This document shows positions 8,115 to 17,073 of a DNA stretch of 64,000 nt, one piece after another (positions within the stretch are counted from its first letter, which is position 1; each line of letters begins with the position of its first letter). The stretch spans positions 1 through 64,000 of the forward strand of contig CALFXX010000049.1 in NCBI GenBank assembly GCA_937952975.1, read 5' to 3'. This stretch comes from an uncultured Alcaligenaceae bacterium (lineage in GTDB: Bacteria; Pseudomonadota; Gammaproteobacteria; Burkholderiales; Burkholderiaceae_B). Both the position numbers and the translations under genes were made by a program. The notes below the pieces were generated by a model. That model was not told the DNA's origin and made no database searches. It saw nothing but the letters and a program-made list of their open reading frames with translations.

Positions 8115-8992
8115 CGCAGCACCCTGAAACCAAATAAACCGGTCGGCCGAACCAAGATGGTCGCAACCAACATGCCAAAACCGACAATCTGCGCTAGTGC
8201 CTGGGCCAAAAATACCGTCGCCATTTGCTCGGCGATCCCGTAAAAGATTCCGGCAATCAAGGCCCCCATCGGGTTACCCAAACCACCCAGCACGATCACA
8301 ATAAAGCCGATGATCGAATACTCAGCGCCCGAGAACGGCCCGAAGGCCGGAAACACCAAGGCAATCAATACACCCGTCACGCCTGCAATCCCAAAGGTCA
8401 GAGCAAACGCAAAGGCCGACAAGCGTTCGATATTGACACCAACGATTTGAATGGCCTCGCGATTCATCGTGGCCGCGCGCAAGGCCTTACCGGGCAAGGT
8501 GCGGAATAAAAACCACGCCATCACGGCAGATACCACTGCGGTCACGGCCAACGCCACAAGGCGAGCGGTTGAGACATTGACTGGGCCAATCGGAATAGAA
8601 ATGGGATCGAACGAGTAATCAATCGAACGCGAATCAGCCTCAAAAATCAATAAGAGTAACGCCGCCATCGCAATCGAAAACCCGTACATCAACAGAAACG
8701 AAGCGGTCTCTGGATCATCGCTTTTAGAGAGTCTGGGAATCAGTACGAAATACGCGCCCCACCCCACGATAAAAAAGCTGATTGCCGCCAAGGGCAGCGC
8801 TGCAAGTGGCGACAAACCAAAGGTGCTGAATAACACGTAGGCCACATACGAGCCAGCAATCACCAGTTCGCCATGCGCAAAGTTCACCACGCGCAACACA
8901 CCGTACAGCAAACTTAAACTCAAGCCCAGTAAAGCATAGAGGCCACCGACAATGATGCCGTTGACCAAACCATTTATCATCAATGCAGTCAT
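8111..8992 (-). CDS. Branched-chain-type ABC transporter permease (LivH-like)
   Basis: A hydrophobic permease of 293 residues. The motif LLYGVLRVVNFAHGELVIAGSY near the N-terminus is the hallmark of LivH permeases, and GLGNPMGALIAGIFYG near residue 235 is the conserved coupling segment. I place the start at the ATG at 8990-8992 (a GAGG lies about 8 bases upstream) because the open frame further upstream has a cysteine- and charge-rich lead that no family member has. It begins 7 bases after the end of the LivM-like gene. Confidence 0.9.
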   Translation of the reverse strand: MTALMINGLVNGIIVGGLYALLGLSLSLLYGVLRVVNFAHGELVIAGSYVAYVLFSTFGLSPLAALPLAAISFFIVGWGAYFVLIPRLSKSDDPETASFLLMYGFSIAMAALLLLIFEADSRSIDYSFDPISIPIGPVNVSTARLVALAVTAVVSAVMAWFLFRTLPGKALRAATMNREAIQIVGVNIERLSAFAFALTFGIAGVTGVLIALVFPAFGPFSGAEYSIIGFIVIVLGGLGNPMGALIAGIFYGIAEQMATVFLAQALAQIVGFGMLVATILVRPTGLFGFRVLR

Positions 8993-8999
8993 CGCGGCC

Positions 9000-9971
9000 T
9001 CAAGGAATAAAACGGCGCCACCGCGGACGTGCGCGCAACACGCTTCCGACAATGCCACGCGGCAAAAACAACACCAAGGCCATCACAGCCACACCTAGGA
9101 TCAGCAGATTGACCAAAGGAAATCTGCGCCACACCAACTCGTCGAGCCACGACATCGCAATCGCACCCACGATTGGACCCGTGACAGTACCAAGCCCGCC
9201 CGCCACTGCGTAAATCACTGTTTTCGTGGTCACTAAGGTATTGAACGCCGTTTCAGTATCCACCACATTGGTATACCAAGCCTCGACACCGCCACACAAG
9301 GCTGGAAAAAATGCAGCAAGCATCCAACCCTTTAACCGCACCCAACCAATATTGACACCCATCATGCTTGCGGCTTCAGGGTCATCGCGTACAGCCTTGA
9401 GCGCTTTACCGAGGCGCGAGCGAGACATCCACAACACGCTCGCAATCGCCAGCAACATCACCGCCATCATCAAGAAGAAGGCATTTAAAGGCTCTGCACG
9501 GCTACCAAGTTGCAGACCAAAACTGCCACCCGTCCACTCTTCGGGTAGGTTGGCAATAATCAAACGACAAATGGCAGCCAGCGCCAAGCTGACGATTGCA
9601 AAATAAATACCAGACAAGCGCAGGGTGGGCGCAAACAGCAGGCTCAGAATCACCCCTGCAACGCCAGCCATCGGCACAGCGGCGATGACGCTCCAGCCCA
9701 GTTTTTTGACGAGGATCGCTGTGGTGAACGCGCCGATGCCATAAAACGCAACATAGCCAAAGGGCATGTAGCCCGAGAAGCCAGAACTGATGTTGAAAGC
9801 CGTGGCCATCGTGATCCACATCATCATGTAGAAATGAAACGCGATGTTCAAACCAAAGTACGGCACCAGAGCAAAGTAGGCCGTCACAATGACACCTAGC
9901 GAGACCGCGAGTTGCCAAAAGACTTTATCGCCATGCTCGCGATCTTGTTGCGAAAGCGTGTGACTCAACAC
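9000..9971 (-). CDS. Branched-chain-type ABC transporter permease (LivM-like)
   Basis: A 323-residue integral membrane permease. It has the LivM pattern FNISSGFSGYMPFGYVAFYG in the second membrane segment and VRDDPEAASMMGVN in the cytoplasmic loop. Translation starts at a GTG (9969-9971), supported by an AGGAGA 7 bases upstream. It forms the membrane channel with the LivH-like partner. The amidase gene ends 81 bases upstream, so the transporter may be read from the amidase promoter. Confidence 0.9.
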   Translation of the reverse strand: MLSHTLSQQDREHGDKVFWQLAVSLGVIVTAYFALVPYFGLNIAFHFYMMMWITMATAFNISSGFSGYMPFGYVAFYGIGAFTTAILVKKLGWSVIAAVPMAGVAGVILSLLFAPTLRLSGIYFAIVSLALAAICRLIIANLPEEWTGGSFGLQLGSRAEPLNAFFLMMAVMLLAIASVLWMSRSRLGKALKAVRDDPEAASMMGVNIGWVRLKGWMLAAFFPALCGGVEAWYTNVVDTETAFNTLVTTKTVIYAVAGGLGTVTGPIVGAIAMSWLDELVWRRFPLVNLLILGVAVMALVLFLPRGIVGSVLRARPRWRRFIP

Positions 9972-10052
9972 TGGCTTGTCTCCTGTCCTAACAATAGTGG
10001 CTTGAACGCTGTCATGTCTGCCGCCCCAACACTGTGTGATTTAAAGCGGTCA

Positions 10053-11456
10053 TCAGTCAAGTCCCAGCGAAGAAAGATCAGGATGCTGAAGATGAAATTC
10101 GGTGGCCGACTCAAACGCCTGCCCAAGTGAGAGCACCGTACGCTCAGCAAAAGGTTTACCAACAATCTGCAAGCTCACCGGCAGGCCTCGCACCAACCCT
10201 GCGGGTTGAGACAAGCCACAGAGACCTAAATAGTTGGCTGGTCGTGTCAGATAGCCAGGAATCGGCGAGGCCTCATCCACTTCAGCCACTGGCATCGCAG
10301 GGATCGCAGCGCTGGGTAATAACAGGGCATCATACGGCTCGAACCATTCAACGAACTGACGGCGCAGTTCACGCATGGTGCGTAGCTCTTCAGCATAAGC
10401 ACCCGGCGCAAATGACTCTGCAAATTGCATGCGTTGCCTCACCGCAGGCCCTAATTGCGCTGTTACATCATTGACATACGCTCGATGCAACGAGTACGCC
10501 TCTGAAGCAATGATCCGCCCAGCATTTAACGACAAGTTGAAGTACCAATCGGGTAAACGCACTGGGACAATGGTCGCCCCCAAGGATTCAAACACGCGCG
10601 CAGCGGCTTGCCACACGGCAATCACACCGGGATCCATAAAGGCGGGCAACTGCTCGACCGCCGGCAATGCTAACTGCATACCTTTGACGCTGCGTGGTTC
10701 GCGCGCAAAGATGTCGAGCGGTTGCTCAAGTGTAGTGGGGTCTCTTGAGTCGGGCCCAACCAACGCATCCAAGACCAACGCGCAATCACGAACGTTACGA
10801 CCCATGGGGCCAATTGAATCGAGCGTCCAACTCAACAAGCCTGTCCCGTGCAAGCTGATGCGGCCGAAGGTGACTTTCAGGCCGGTGAGGCCATTAAACG
10901 CCGAAGGAATACGCACCGACCCACCTGTGTCACTCCCGATGCCGATCGGCGCATACCCCGCGGCAACGGCGACACCCGTGCCGCTTGACGAGCCACCCGG
11001 CACGCGATGGGTTTAAAGATCCCACGGATTACGCGGTGTACCCATCAATGGGTTCGTGCCCCAACCACCAAAGGCAAATTCTGTCATATGAAGCTTACCC
11101 AGTGGGATCATCCCAGCCTGTAGTAAGCGTTCAACGGTTGCGCTGGTTTGGGTCGCACGGCGGGTCAAATAATGTTTTGAACCTAGCGTACAAATTTGGC
11201 CATCAATGTCGAGCAAGTCTTTTAGGACCACCGGCAGGCCGTGCAAGGCGCCCAGAGGCAGGCCTGCGCTTCGAGCTTGGTCTGCGGCACGCGCCAAGGC
11301 GACGGCTTGGTCTGCATACACCTCGGTCATTGCGTGCAACGTCGGCTCCGCCTGATTGATGCGTTGCAGCAAATGTTGAGTCAACTCAAGCGAGGAAAGT
11401 TTTCCGGCTTTGAGCAGGCCAGCGAGCTCTGTCAATCCCATCCAAGACAGTGACAT
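10053..11456 (-). pseudogene. Amidase signature family protein, interrupted by an in-frame TAA
   Basis: Two halves of one amidase lie in the same frame, separated only by a TAA codon at 11013-11015. The N-terminal 147 codons contain GLPVVLKDLLD with the catalytic lysine and end at RNPWDL. After the stop the frame goes on T-H-R-V-PGGSSSGTG and SDTGGSVRIP, which hold the two catalytic serines. Intact relatives read through this point with a single residue in place of the stop, so one base change (for example AAA to TAA) explains it. Total reading length would be 467 residues, normal for the family. Neither half has the full Ser-Ser-Lys triad. The GTG at 11001-11003 could restart translation but has no clear ribosome site. 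It heads the amide/amino-acid transporter operon. Recent nonsense mutation, sequencing error or recoding are the options. Confidence 0.85.
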
Positions 11457-11750
11457 GTCTAGGCTCCTTTAGCAGTGCGATGTTATTCGTTATGTGCAAG
11501 CATTATGCCCGAAATTGGTGCATGCACTCCAACTTTGAAGCTTGCTCAAAAGCGTTGGAAAAGTTGATTGAAAACATTTAGACAGGAGCCGAAAAGCTTT
11601 GGTGATTATTCGCAAGCCTTGAAGGATTGGCCGAAATTCAGTGAAAAATCAAATCACTTGAGGGCCACAAGAAAGTCAACGCAACAAGATATCTTGACGC
11701 CGTTGAGCGCGCGTGCAAAGCTTGGACAATCACTACGGAGAACACCCACT
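11457..11750. other. Divergent intergenic region between amidase and hydrolase genes
   Basis: About 290 bases without a supported gene. An open frame that extends the hydrolase upstream to 11568 lacks family similarity and is not used. The region must hold the outward promoters of both units. I see no clear promoter hexamers or palindrome. Confidence 0.45.
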
Positions 11751-12632
11751 ATGCTGACTGCACGCACCAACGATGGCGTTGACCTTTGCTACGAAACCAC
11801 CGGCTCAGGCGACCCGATTATTTTTGTTCACGAATTTGCTGGCCACAAAGAAAGCTGGGAGCCTCAGGTACGACATTTTGCGCGGCGTTATCAGTGCGTC
11901 ACATACAACGCACGCGGCTATCCTCCGTCGTCAGTCCCTCCAGAAGTGTCGTCGTATTCACAAAACCACGCGGTGGCAGACATCATTGCCGTCATGGACC
12001 ACTTGAAGATCCAAAAAGCCCATATCGTTGGCTTATCGATGGGCGGCTTTGCGACGTTGCATTTTGGTTTACAACACCCTGACCGCGCACTTTCTTTAGT
12101 GGTGGCGGGTTGTGGCTATGGTGCTGAACTTGAGCAGCGCGATCAGTTTCGTAAAGAGGCCGAGGCAAGTGCCAAGATGCTGCTCGAACAAGGTATGAAA
12201 GCGTTTGTCGACAAGTATGCGTTTGGCCCCACGCGCTTATCATTCGAGCGCGCCGACCCACGCGGCTTTGCAGAGTTTATTCAACAGTTTTATGGTCACT
12301 CAGCGCTTGGCTCTGCCAACACTCAACTAGGCGTTCAACGCGAGCGCCCTTCGCTCTACAACTTAAAAGACCAACTGCAAAAACTGACCGTGCCCACCTT
12401 GATCATCAATGGTGACGAAGACTGGCCTTGTTTGAAGCCTGGGCTGATGCTGAAAGAAACGATCCCTTCTGCGGCGCTGGCGATTTTGCCCAACTGCGGA
12501 CACACGATGAACATCGAGATGCCAAACGAGTTCAATCATGCGCTTGAGCAATTTTTACAGCACGCCAGCAGTGGTCGCTGGCCTCAGCGTGACCCACGCG
12601 CCATGGTCGCTTCGATTACAGGGATGAAATAA
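11751..12632 (+). CDS. Alpha/beta-fold hydrolase
   Basis: A 293-residue hydrolase. Nucleophile elbow GLSMGG (residues about 97-102), oxyanion segment FVHEFAGH near residue 25, acid in INGDEDWPC and catalytic His in NCGHTMNIE give the full Ser-Asp/Glu-His set. The ATG at 11751 is chosen because a GGAG sits about 10 bases before it and the fold starts there; the longer frame adds 61 unrelated residues. The downstream binding-protein-like gene starts 22 bases after the stop. The substrate cannot be read from sequence; an ester or enol-lactone step in the same catabolic unit is a guess. Confidence 0.88.
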   Translation: MLTARTNDGVDLCYETTGSGDPIIFVHEFAGHKESWEPQVRHFARRYQCVTYNARGYPPSSVPPEVSSYSQNHAVADIIAVMDHLKIQKAHIVGLSMGGFATLHFGLQHPDRALSLVVAGCGYGAELEQRDQFRKEAEASAKMLLEQGMKAFVDKYAFGPTRLSFERADPRGFAEFIQQFYGHSALGSANTQLGVQRERPSLYNLKDQLQKLTVPTLIINGDEDWPCLKPGLMLKETIPSAALAILPNCGHTMNIEMPNEFNHALEQFLQHASSGRWPQRDPRAMVASITGMK

Positions 12633-12654
12633 CCGTGCCCGTGGGCGACATGCA

Positions 12655-13551
12655 ATGCAACTGACGCTCGCTGAAAATTTCAGGGCTGTTTTTTATACGC
12701 CCTTTTACTTGCTGAAAGAGCTCAGGCTCGCCGAACAGGCGGGCCTGCATATCGAGTGGTTAGCGCCGGGCAGCCCAGGCGGAGCAATCGACCAGATCAA
12801 AGACGGCTCGGTCGATTTGACCTGGGGTGGACCCATGCGCGTCATGAAAGACCATGACACATGCCCTGCAGATGGCTCCTCGCTACTTTGCTTTGGTGAA
12901 GTCGTTGCGCGGGATCCCTTTTTTTTAGTTGGTTCTCAAAAGGGTTTCTCATTAAAAGAGCTGGCAAATTTACGCTTAAGCTTAGTTTCTGAAGTTCCCA
13001 CCCCGTGGCTGTGCTTGCAGGCCGACCTCAGATCCCAAGGCACGAATATTGAGCAACTCGAATTAAGTGGAGGGCTCAGGCGCGACTGGACGATGGCCGA
13101 ACAAATTCAAGCGCTCGAGACGCAAAACATCGATGTTATTCAGCTCTTTGAGCCCTTTGTCAGTGAGGTCCTGAAGTCTAGTCAATATCAAATTTTGTAC
13201 GCGGCTCACAGCCGCGGTCCGACCGTATATACGACTCTGATTTGTTCGCAAGATGGTTTCACCAAAAAACGTGCTGAGTTTGCCAAACTCTATAAGGTAC
13301 TAGGCCACTTACAAACATGGCTACATACACACTCTGCGCAGGATATTGCGCGCATCGTTCGACCGTACTTTGCTCAGCTTGAGCTTGACGTGTTGACCAG
13401 TGCCATCGATCGCTACCTTCAAAACCAAGTTTGGGCAATTGCCCCCGAAATATCTAGAGCGGGTTTTGATCGTTTGGCCGACAGCCTGCATTCTGGGGGA
13501 TTTATACAAACTCGTGTGCTGTACGACTCCTGCGTCAAATCATTCAACTAA
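12655..13551 (+). CDS. NMT1/THI5-like (SsuA-fold) protein without signal peptide
   Basis: A 298-residue protein with the two-lobe binding-protein pattern: AENFRAVFYTPFYLLKE at the start, GAIDQIKDGSVDLTWGG near residue 45, and VIQLFEPFVSEVL near residue 160. Binding proteins of ABC importers start with an export signal, yet this one begins directly with the first strand (MQLTLAENFR) and no upstream in-frame start would add one. It is therefore probably cytoplasmic. Cytoplasmic enzymes of this fold exist (THI5 pyrimidine synthase, DszB desulfinase), so an enzymatic or sensing role is possible. It follows the hydrolase by 22 bases. Ribosome site poor; true function unknown. Confidence 0.7.
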   Translation: MQLTLAENFRAVFYTPFYLLKELRLAEQAGLHIEWLAPGSPGGAIDQIKDGSVDLTWGGPMRVMKDHDTCPADGSSLLCFGEVVARDPFFLVGSQKGFSLKELANLRLSLVSEVPTPWLCLQADLRSQGTNIEQLELSGGLRRDWTMAEQIQALETQNIDVIQLFEPFVSEVLKSSQYQILYAAHSRGPTVYTTLICSQDGFTKKRAEFAKLYKVLGHLQTWLHTHSAQDIARIVRPYFAQLELDVLTSAIDRYLQNQVWAIAPEISRAGFDRLADSLHSGGFIQTRVLYDSCVKSFN

Positions 13552-13628
13552 AAAGAGCGCCTGTACCAACTCGCATGATCCTTTGTAACTCGTACGTTAC
13601 ATTCTTCCTTCCAAAATATCTGTAAAAC

Positions 13629-14612
13629 ATGCAATATTTCAAAATCATCCGCACGATCGTCACGTTTTTTTTAGCGTGTGGAGCTTGGGCACCTAGCGCC
13701 TCCGCGCAAGCACCCTACCCCAATCGTCAGCTGCAACTGATCGTGCCGTTTCCTGCAGGTGGCCCGACAGATATCGTGGCGAGGCTGTATGCGCAACAAC
13801 TATCCAAGCTGGCTGGCCAACCCGTCATTGTCGAAAATGTCAGTGGGGCGGCTGGCATTATCGGCACACAGAACGCCGCGCGAGCCGAGCCCAACGGCTA
13901 CACCATTTTGTTTAGCACCGCGAGTACGGGCGTGATCAATCAAGTGATCATGAAAAATCTTCCGTACGATTTTCAAAAAGATTTTTCAATGATTGCCTTG
14001 ATCGCGAATGCTCCGCACTTATTAGTGGTGAATGCGAATCTTCCGATTCAGAACCTGACCGAACTGATTGCCTTGGCCAAACAAAATCCGGGCAAACTTA
14101 GCTTTGCCTCAGCGGGCGCGGGCAGCATTGTGCAGATGGGTGGCGAACTATTCAAATATCAAAGTGGTATTGATATTTTGCACGTGCCCTACAAAGGCGG
14201 CGCACCGGCGACGATGGCGGTTTTAAAAGGTGAGGTCGATTTGATTGTGAATGACCTTAGCACCTTCAAGGCGCAAATCGAAGACGGCAAGCTGCGGGCA
14301 CTTGCAGTGGCCCACACAAGTCGTCTAAAACCCTTGCCCCAGGTGCCAACTTTTATAGAGCTTGGTATGCCAGAGATGGTGTCTAGCTCGTGGTGGGGCA
14401 TCGCCGTGCCAGTTAAAACCTCTGCCGACATCCAAGCCAAGCTACGGGCCTGGAACGACAGCATCATCGCGAATCCAGACTACGTTGCGCGCTTAGCAGA
14501 TATGGCGATTGAGCCTTTGCTGATGACGCCCGAGCAAACTCAACAGTTTTTGCAGAATGAGTTAAAAAAATGGCAAGCTGTTGCTGCCCGCGCCAACATT
14601 CAACTTGATTAA
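13629..14612 (+). CDS. Bug/TctC-family tripartite tricarboxylate-type binding protein (copy 1)
   Basis: A 327-residue periplasmic solute-binding protein. Signal peptide of about 26 residues ending SASAQA, then YPNRQLQLIVPFPAGGPTDI, the Bug-family ligand strand. The segment GGPTDIVARLYAQQLSK and GYTILFSTASTG follow as expected. No TctA/TctB membrane genes are near, which is usual for the expanded Bug family of Alcaligenaceae. The RraA-fold gene starts 9 bases after its stop, so both probably handle the same carboxylate. Substrate unknown. Confidence 0.93.
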   Translation: MQYFKIIRTIVTFFLACGAWAPSASAQAPYPNRQLQLIVPFPAGGPTDIVARLYAQQLSKLAGQPVIVENVSGAAGIIGTQNAARAEPNGYTILFSTASTGVINQVIMKNLPYDFQKDFSMIALIANAPHLLVVNANLPIQNLTELIALAKQNPGKLSFASAGAGSIVQMGGELFKYQSGIDILHVPYKGGAPATMAVLKGEVDLIVNDLSTFKAQIEDGKLRALAVAHTSRLKPLPQVPTFIELGMPEMVSSSWWGIAVPVKTSADIQAKLRAWNDSIIANPDYVARLADMAIEPLLMTPEQTQQFLQNELKKWQAVAARANIQLD

Positions 14613-14621
14613 ATTTCGACT

Positions 14622-15284
14622 ATGACCTCACTTGAAAACACGACTCTCACCACTCTCGCCTCGCTAGATACCAACACGGTGTCTGACGCCCTGGATTTTA
14701 TGGGCCTACCCGGCGCCACCTATGGGTTGCGTCCCTTGTGGAACTGCCCAAAAATTGTTGGGCGCGCGTCAACGATTCAACTCGGGCCCAAAACGGGCAC
14801 AGCACCCACCGTGCATTTGATTTCACCTGTCATTGCCAACGTCTCGACTGATGATCGCGTCTTGGTGATTACCGGTGGCACTGAAGGGATCTCATGCTGG
14901 GGTGATATTTTGGCCAACGCCGCCAAGATGAAAGGGATTCGTGGCTCGGTGATTGACGGCATGAGCCGCGATATTGAGGGTAGCGAATCGATCGACTACC
15001 CCGTGTATGGTCGCGGGCTGACCATGATCAGCGCACGCAATCGCTTAGTACAGATCGCCTCAGGCACGCCGATTATTGTGGCCGGAGTGACCGTGTGCGA
15101 AGATGACTATGTGATTGCCGATCGCTGCGGTACAGTATTTGTACCTGCAGCAAGAATTAACGAGGTATTAGCGCTAGCCCAACGTATTGCCTCACGCCAA
15201 GACGGCATGGTGCAAGCCGTGCGCACCGGGCAATCAGTTGAAGACGTGATGCACGACAAAAAGTTTGAGGCGATTCGGGCTTAA
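14622..15284 (+). CDS. RraA-fold protein (HMG/CHA aldolase-like)
   Basis: A 220-residue RraA-fold protein. The active-site stretch SCWGDILANAAKMKG followed by VIDGMSRDIEG keeps the glycine, aspartate, arginine and aspartate (SRD) that hold the metal and pyruvate moiety in 4-hydroxy-4-methyl-2-oxoglutarate aldolases. Many such genes are annotated as dimethylmenaquinone methyltransferase by old error. Its position behind a Bug binding protein suggests a catabolic aldolase or decarboxylase acting on an oxo-acid rather than an RNase E regulator. Confidence 0.85.
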   Translation: MTSLENTTLTTLASLDTNTVSDALDFMGLPGATYGLRPLWNCPKIVGRASTIQLGPKTGTAPTVHLISPVIANVSTDDRVLVITGGTEGISCWGDILANAAKMKGIRGSVIDGMSRDIEGSESIDYPVYGRGLTMISARNRLVQIASGTPIIVAGVTVCEDDYVIADRCGTVFVPAARINEVLALAQRIASRQDGMVQAVRTGQSVEDVMHDKKFEAIRA

Positions 15285-15334
15285 CTGACTGCGCGTGACT
15301 CTTGCAGTCTAGCCCTTACCTGAATCAGAGGAGC

Positions 15335-16717
15335 TTATTTCTTGTGTGGAAATGCTTGCGTCTTCCAATCTCCACTATTTGCATAAGGTAAACCAAGATT
15401 CGATCTAAGTGTGTCACCCTCATAATCGGTTCGGTAGAGGCCTCTGCGTTGCAGCTCCGGCACAACCAGCCGCACAAAGTCCTCATAAGACCCCGGCATG
15501 TGCGTTGGAGTTAGGACAAAACCATCGCAACCGCCTTCTTTAAACCATTGCTCCATTTCATCCGCCACAGTCTTGGGTGATCCAATAAAAACATTGAACT
15601 CTCTCAATCTGGCGCGATTTGAATACTCAACAAAATCACGAACGGACGGATTCGGCTTACCACTAAGGGTCACGACACGGTCCCTAAATGCCTGCCAACC
15701 CGACACAGCAGCCATATCATCATCAGACAATGGTGTCTCATAGTCACGTTTTGAAAAATCGTAATTTAAAACCTCACAAATTAATGCGAGCGCATCTTCG
15801 GGCTTTGCTAATTTGTCCATATACTCAAATTTCTGCTGCGCTAATTCATCCGTTTCCGCAACGACTACATATACGGCTGTCGCAATTTGCACTTTTTCAG
15901 GATCACGGCCGGCCGCTGCGATAGTCGCTTTCATATCGGCATATTGTTTTTTTGCAATCTTCAAATTCGGATACACAACAAAAATAAGTTCAGCCCATCT
16001 TGCTGCAAAGGCCTTGCCGCGGCCGCTCTGACCGGCCTGTAACAAAACGGGTTGGCCTTGGGGCGACCTTGGCACTGTAAATGGCCCGCGCGAATTAAAG
16101 AATTTCCCCTCGTGATCAAGTCGTTTAACTTTTTCGGGATGCGCGAACAAGCCACTTTCCTTGTCAACAACTAATGCCTCCTCTTCCCACGTGTCCCAAT
16201 GTCCGAGTGCAGTTTCAAGAAACTCGTCTGCGCGGTCATAGCGCAAATCATGCTCTAAATGGCCGTTTTGACCAAAGTTTGCCGCCTCGGAATCATTGAG
16301 TGACGTGACCACGTTCCAGGCTACCCGACCCTTGGTCATTAGATCGAGCGTTGCAAACAAGCGTGCAACGTGAAAAGGTTCATAGTAGGTTGTCGAGTAA
16401 GTTGCACCCAAGCCAAGTTTGGTAGTGACTCCAGCCATTGCGCCCAACACGATGGTCGGATCGAGCTTTGTTGCGCGGATGCCATGTGCGACCGTATCGC
16501 GATGATCGCCAGAATAAATATCCGGCATCGCTAAGCGATCGTCAAAAAAAGCCATATGAAATTTCCCCTCTTCCAACACACGAGCGATACGCTGGTAGTA
16601 CTCAGGGGTTAAAAAATCCGTCATGGATGCGGCGTGACGCCAACTTCCAGGATATACCGAGCAATTTTGAGCCTGCAGAAAGCCTATCATGGTCATCTTT
16701 CTTGATGATTGATTCAT
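15335..16717 (-). CDS. Luciferase-type flavin-dependent monooxygenase (NtaA/SnaA/DszA family)
   Basis: A 460-residue two-component monooxygenase subunit. Family landmarks in order: GFLQAQNCS near residue 12, SWRHAASMTD, FFDDRLAMPD, LGLGATYSTTYYEPFHVARLFATLD, and WNVVTSLNDSEAANFG near residue 155. The NtaA/DszA group oxidises chelators, thiophenes and similar compounds with FMNH2 supplied by a separate reductase. A flavin reductase gene is present at 19491-20063 in the same leftward cluster, which fits. AT-rich codons (many AAA, ATT, TTT) set this cluster apart from the neighbouring transporter operon. Substrate unknown. Confidence 0.9.
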   Translation of the reverse strand: MNQSSRKMTMIGFLQAQNCSVYPGSWRHAASMTDFLTPEYYQRIARVLEEGKFHMAFFDDRLAMPDIYSGDHRDTVAHGIRATKLDPTIVLGAMAGVTTKLGLGATYSTTYYEPFHVARLFATLDLMTKGRVAWNVVTSLNDSEAANFGQNGHLEHDLRYDRADEFLETALGHWDTWEEEALVVDKESGLFAHPEKVKRLDHEGKFFNSRGPFTVPRSPQGQPVLLQAGQSGRGKAFAARWAELIFVVYPNLKIAKKQYADMKATIAAAGRDPEKVQIATAVYVVVAETDELAQQKFEYMDKLAKPEDALALICEVLNYDFSKRDYETPLSDDDMAAVSGWQAFRDRVVTLSGKPNPSVRDFVEYSNRARLREFNVFIGSPKTVADEMEQWFKEGGCDGFVLTPTHMPGSYEDFVRLVVPELQRRGLYRTDYEGDTLRSNLGLPYANSGDWKTQAFPHKK

Positions 16718-16761
16718 GTTAAATCCTAAAGAATAAATAATTCGCCCTACTGAACTTCGCT

Positions 16762-17073
16762 TTAGTCAGGAATATCAACATAAAGTATTGGGGCATGCTG
16801 CTGAGCGCCGTACACATCGCGATCATCAATGGATCCAGCTGGGTGAAGTCGAGGCAAGGTAGCTTTGAAGGCATTGGCCGCCGGATAGGGCGTAAATAAC
16901 ACGTCACTTTCCTTGACTTTGTAAAGTGTCGCAAACAAGGCAGCATTCAAAATGCCTGTTGCAGCAACTCGATCAAATAAAGCTCTCGAGTTGAAAATGA
17001 CATCGATCGTTAAATCAAATGGCCCCGCATTTTTACTTTTACAGACACTTGCCAAGTCGATTAACCGTGTCAT
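16762..17073 (-). CDS. DUF4387 family protein
   Basis: A 103-residue protein: LIDLASVCKSKNAGPFDLTID, then VIFNSRALFDRVAATGILN and a C-terminal DRDVYGAQQHAPILYVDIP. This matches my memory of DUF4387, small proteins found beside, or fused to, AtuA/DUF1446 proteins. Its start overlaps the end of the AtuA-like gene by 4 bases (ATGA), showing translational coupling and suggesting a two-subunit complex. Biochemical role not established. Confidence 0.82.
   Translation of the reverse strand: MTRLIDLASVCKSKNAGPFDLTIDVIFNSRALFDRVAATGILNAALFATLYKVKESDVLFTPYPAANAFKATLPRLHPAGSIDDRDVYGAQQHAPILYVDIPD

Noticed and set aside
11568..11750. 61-codon N-terminal extension of the alpha/beta hydrolase
   Set aside because: No family similarity, and the ATG at 11751 has a ribosome site.
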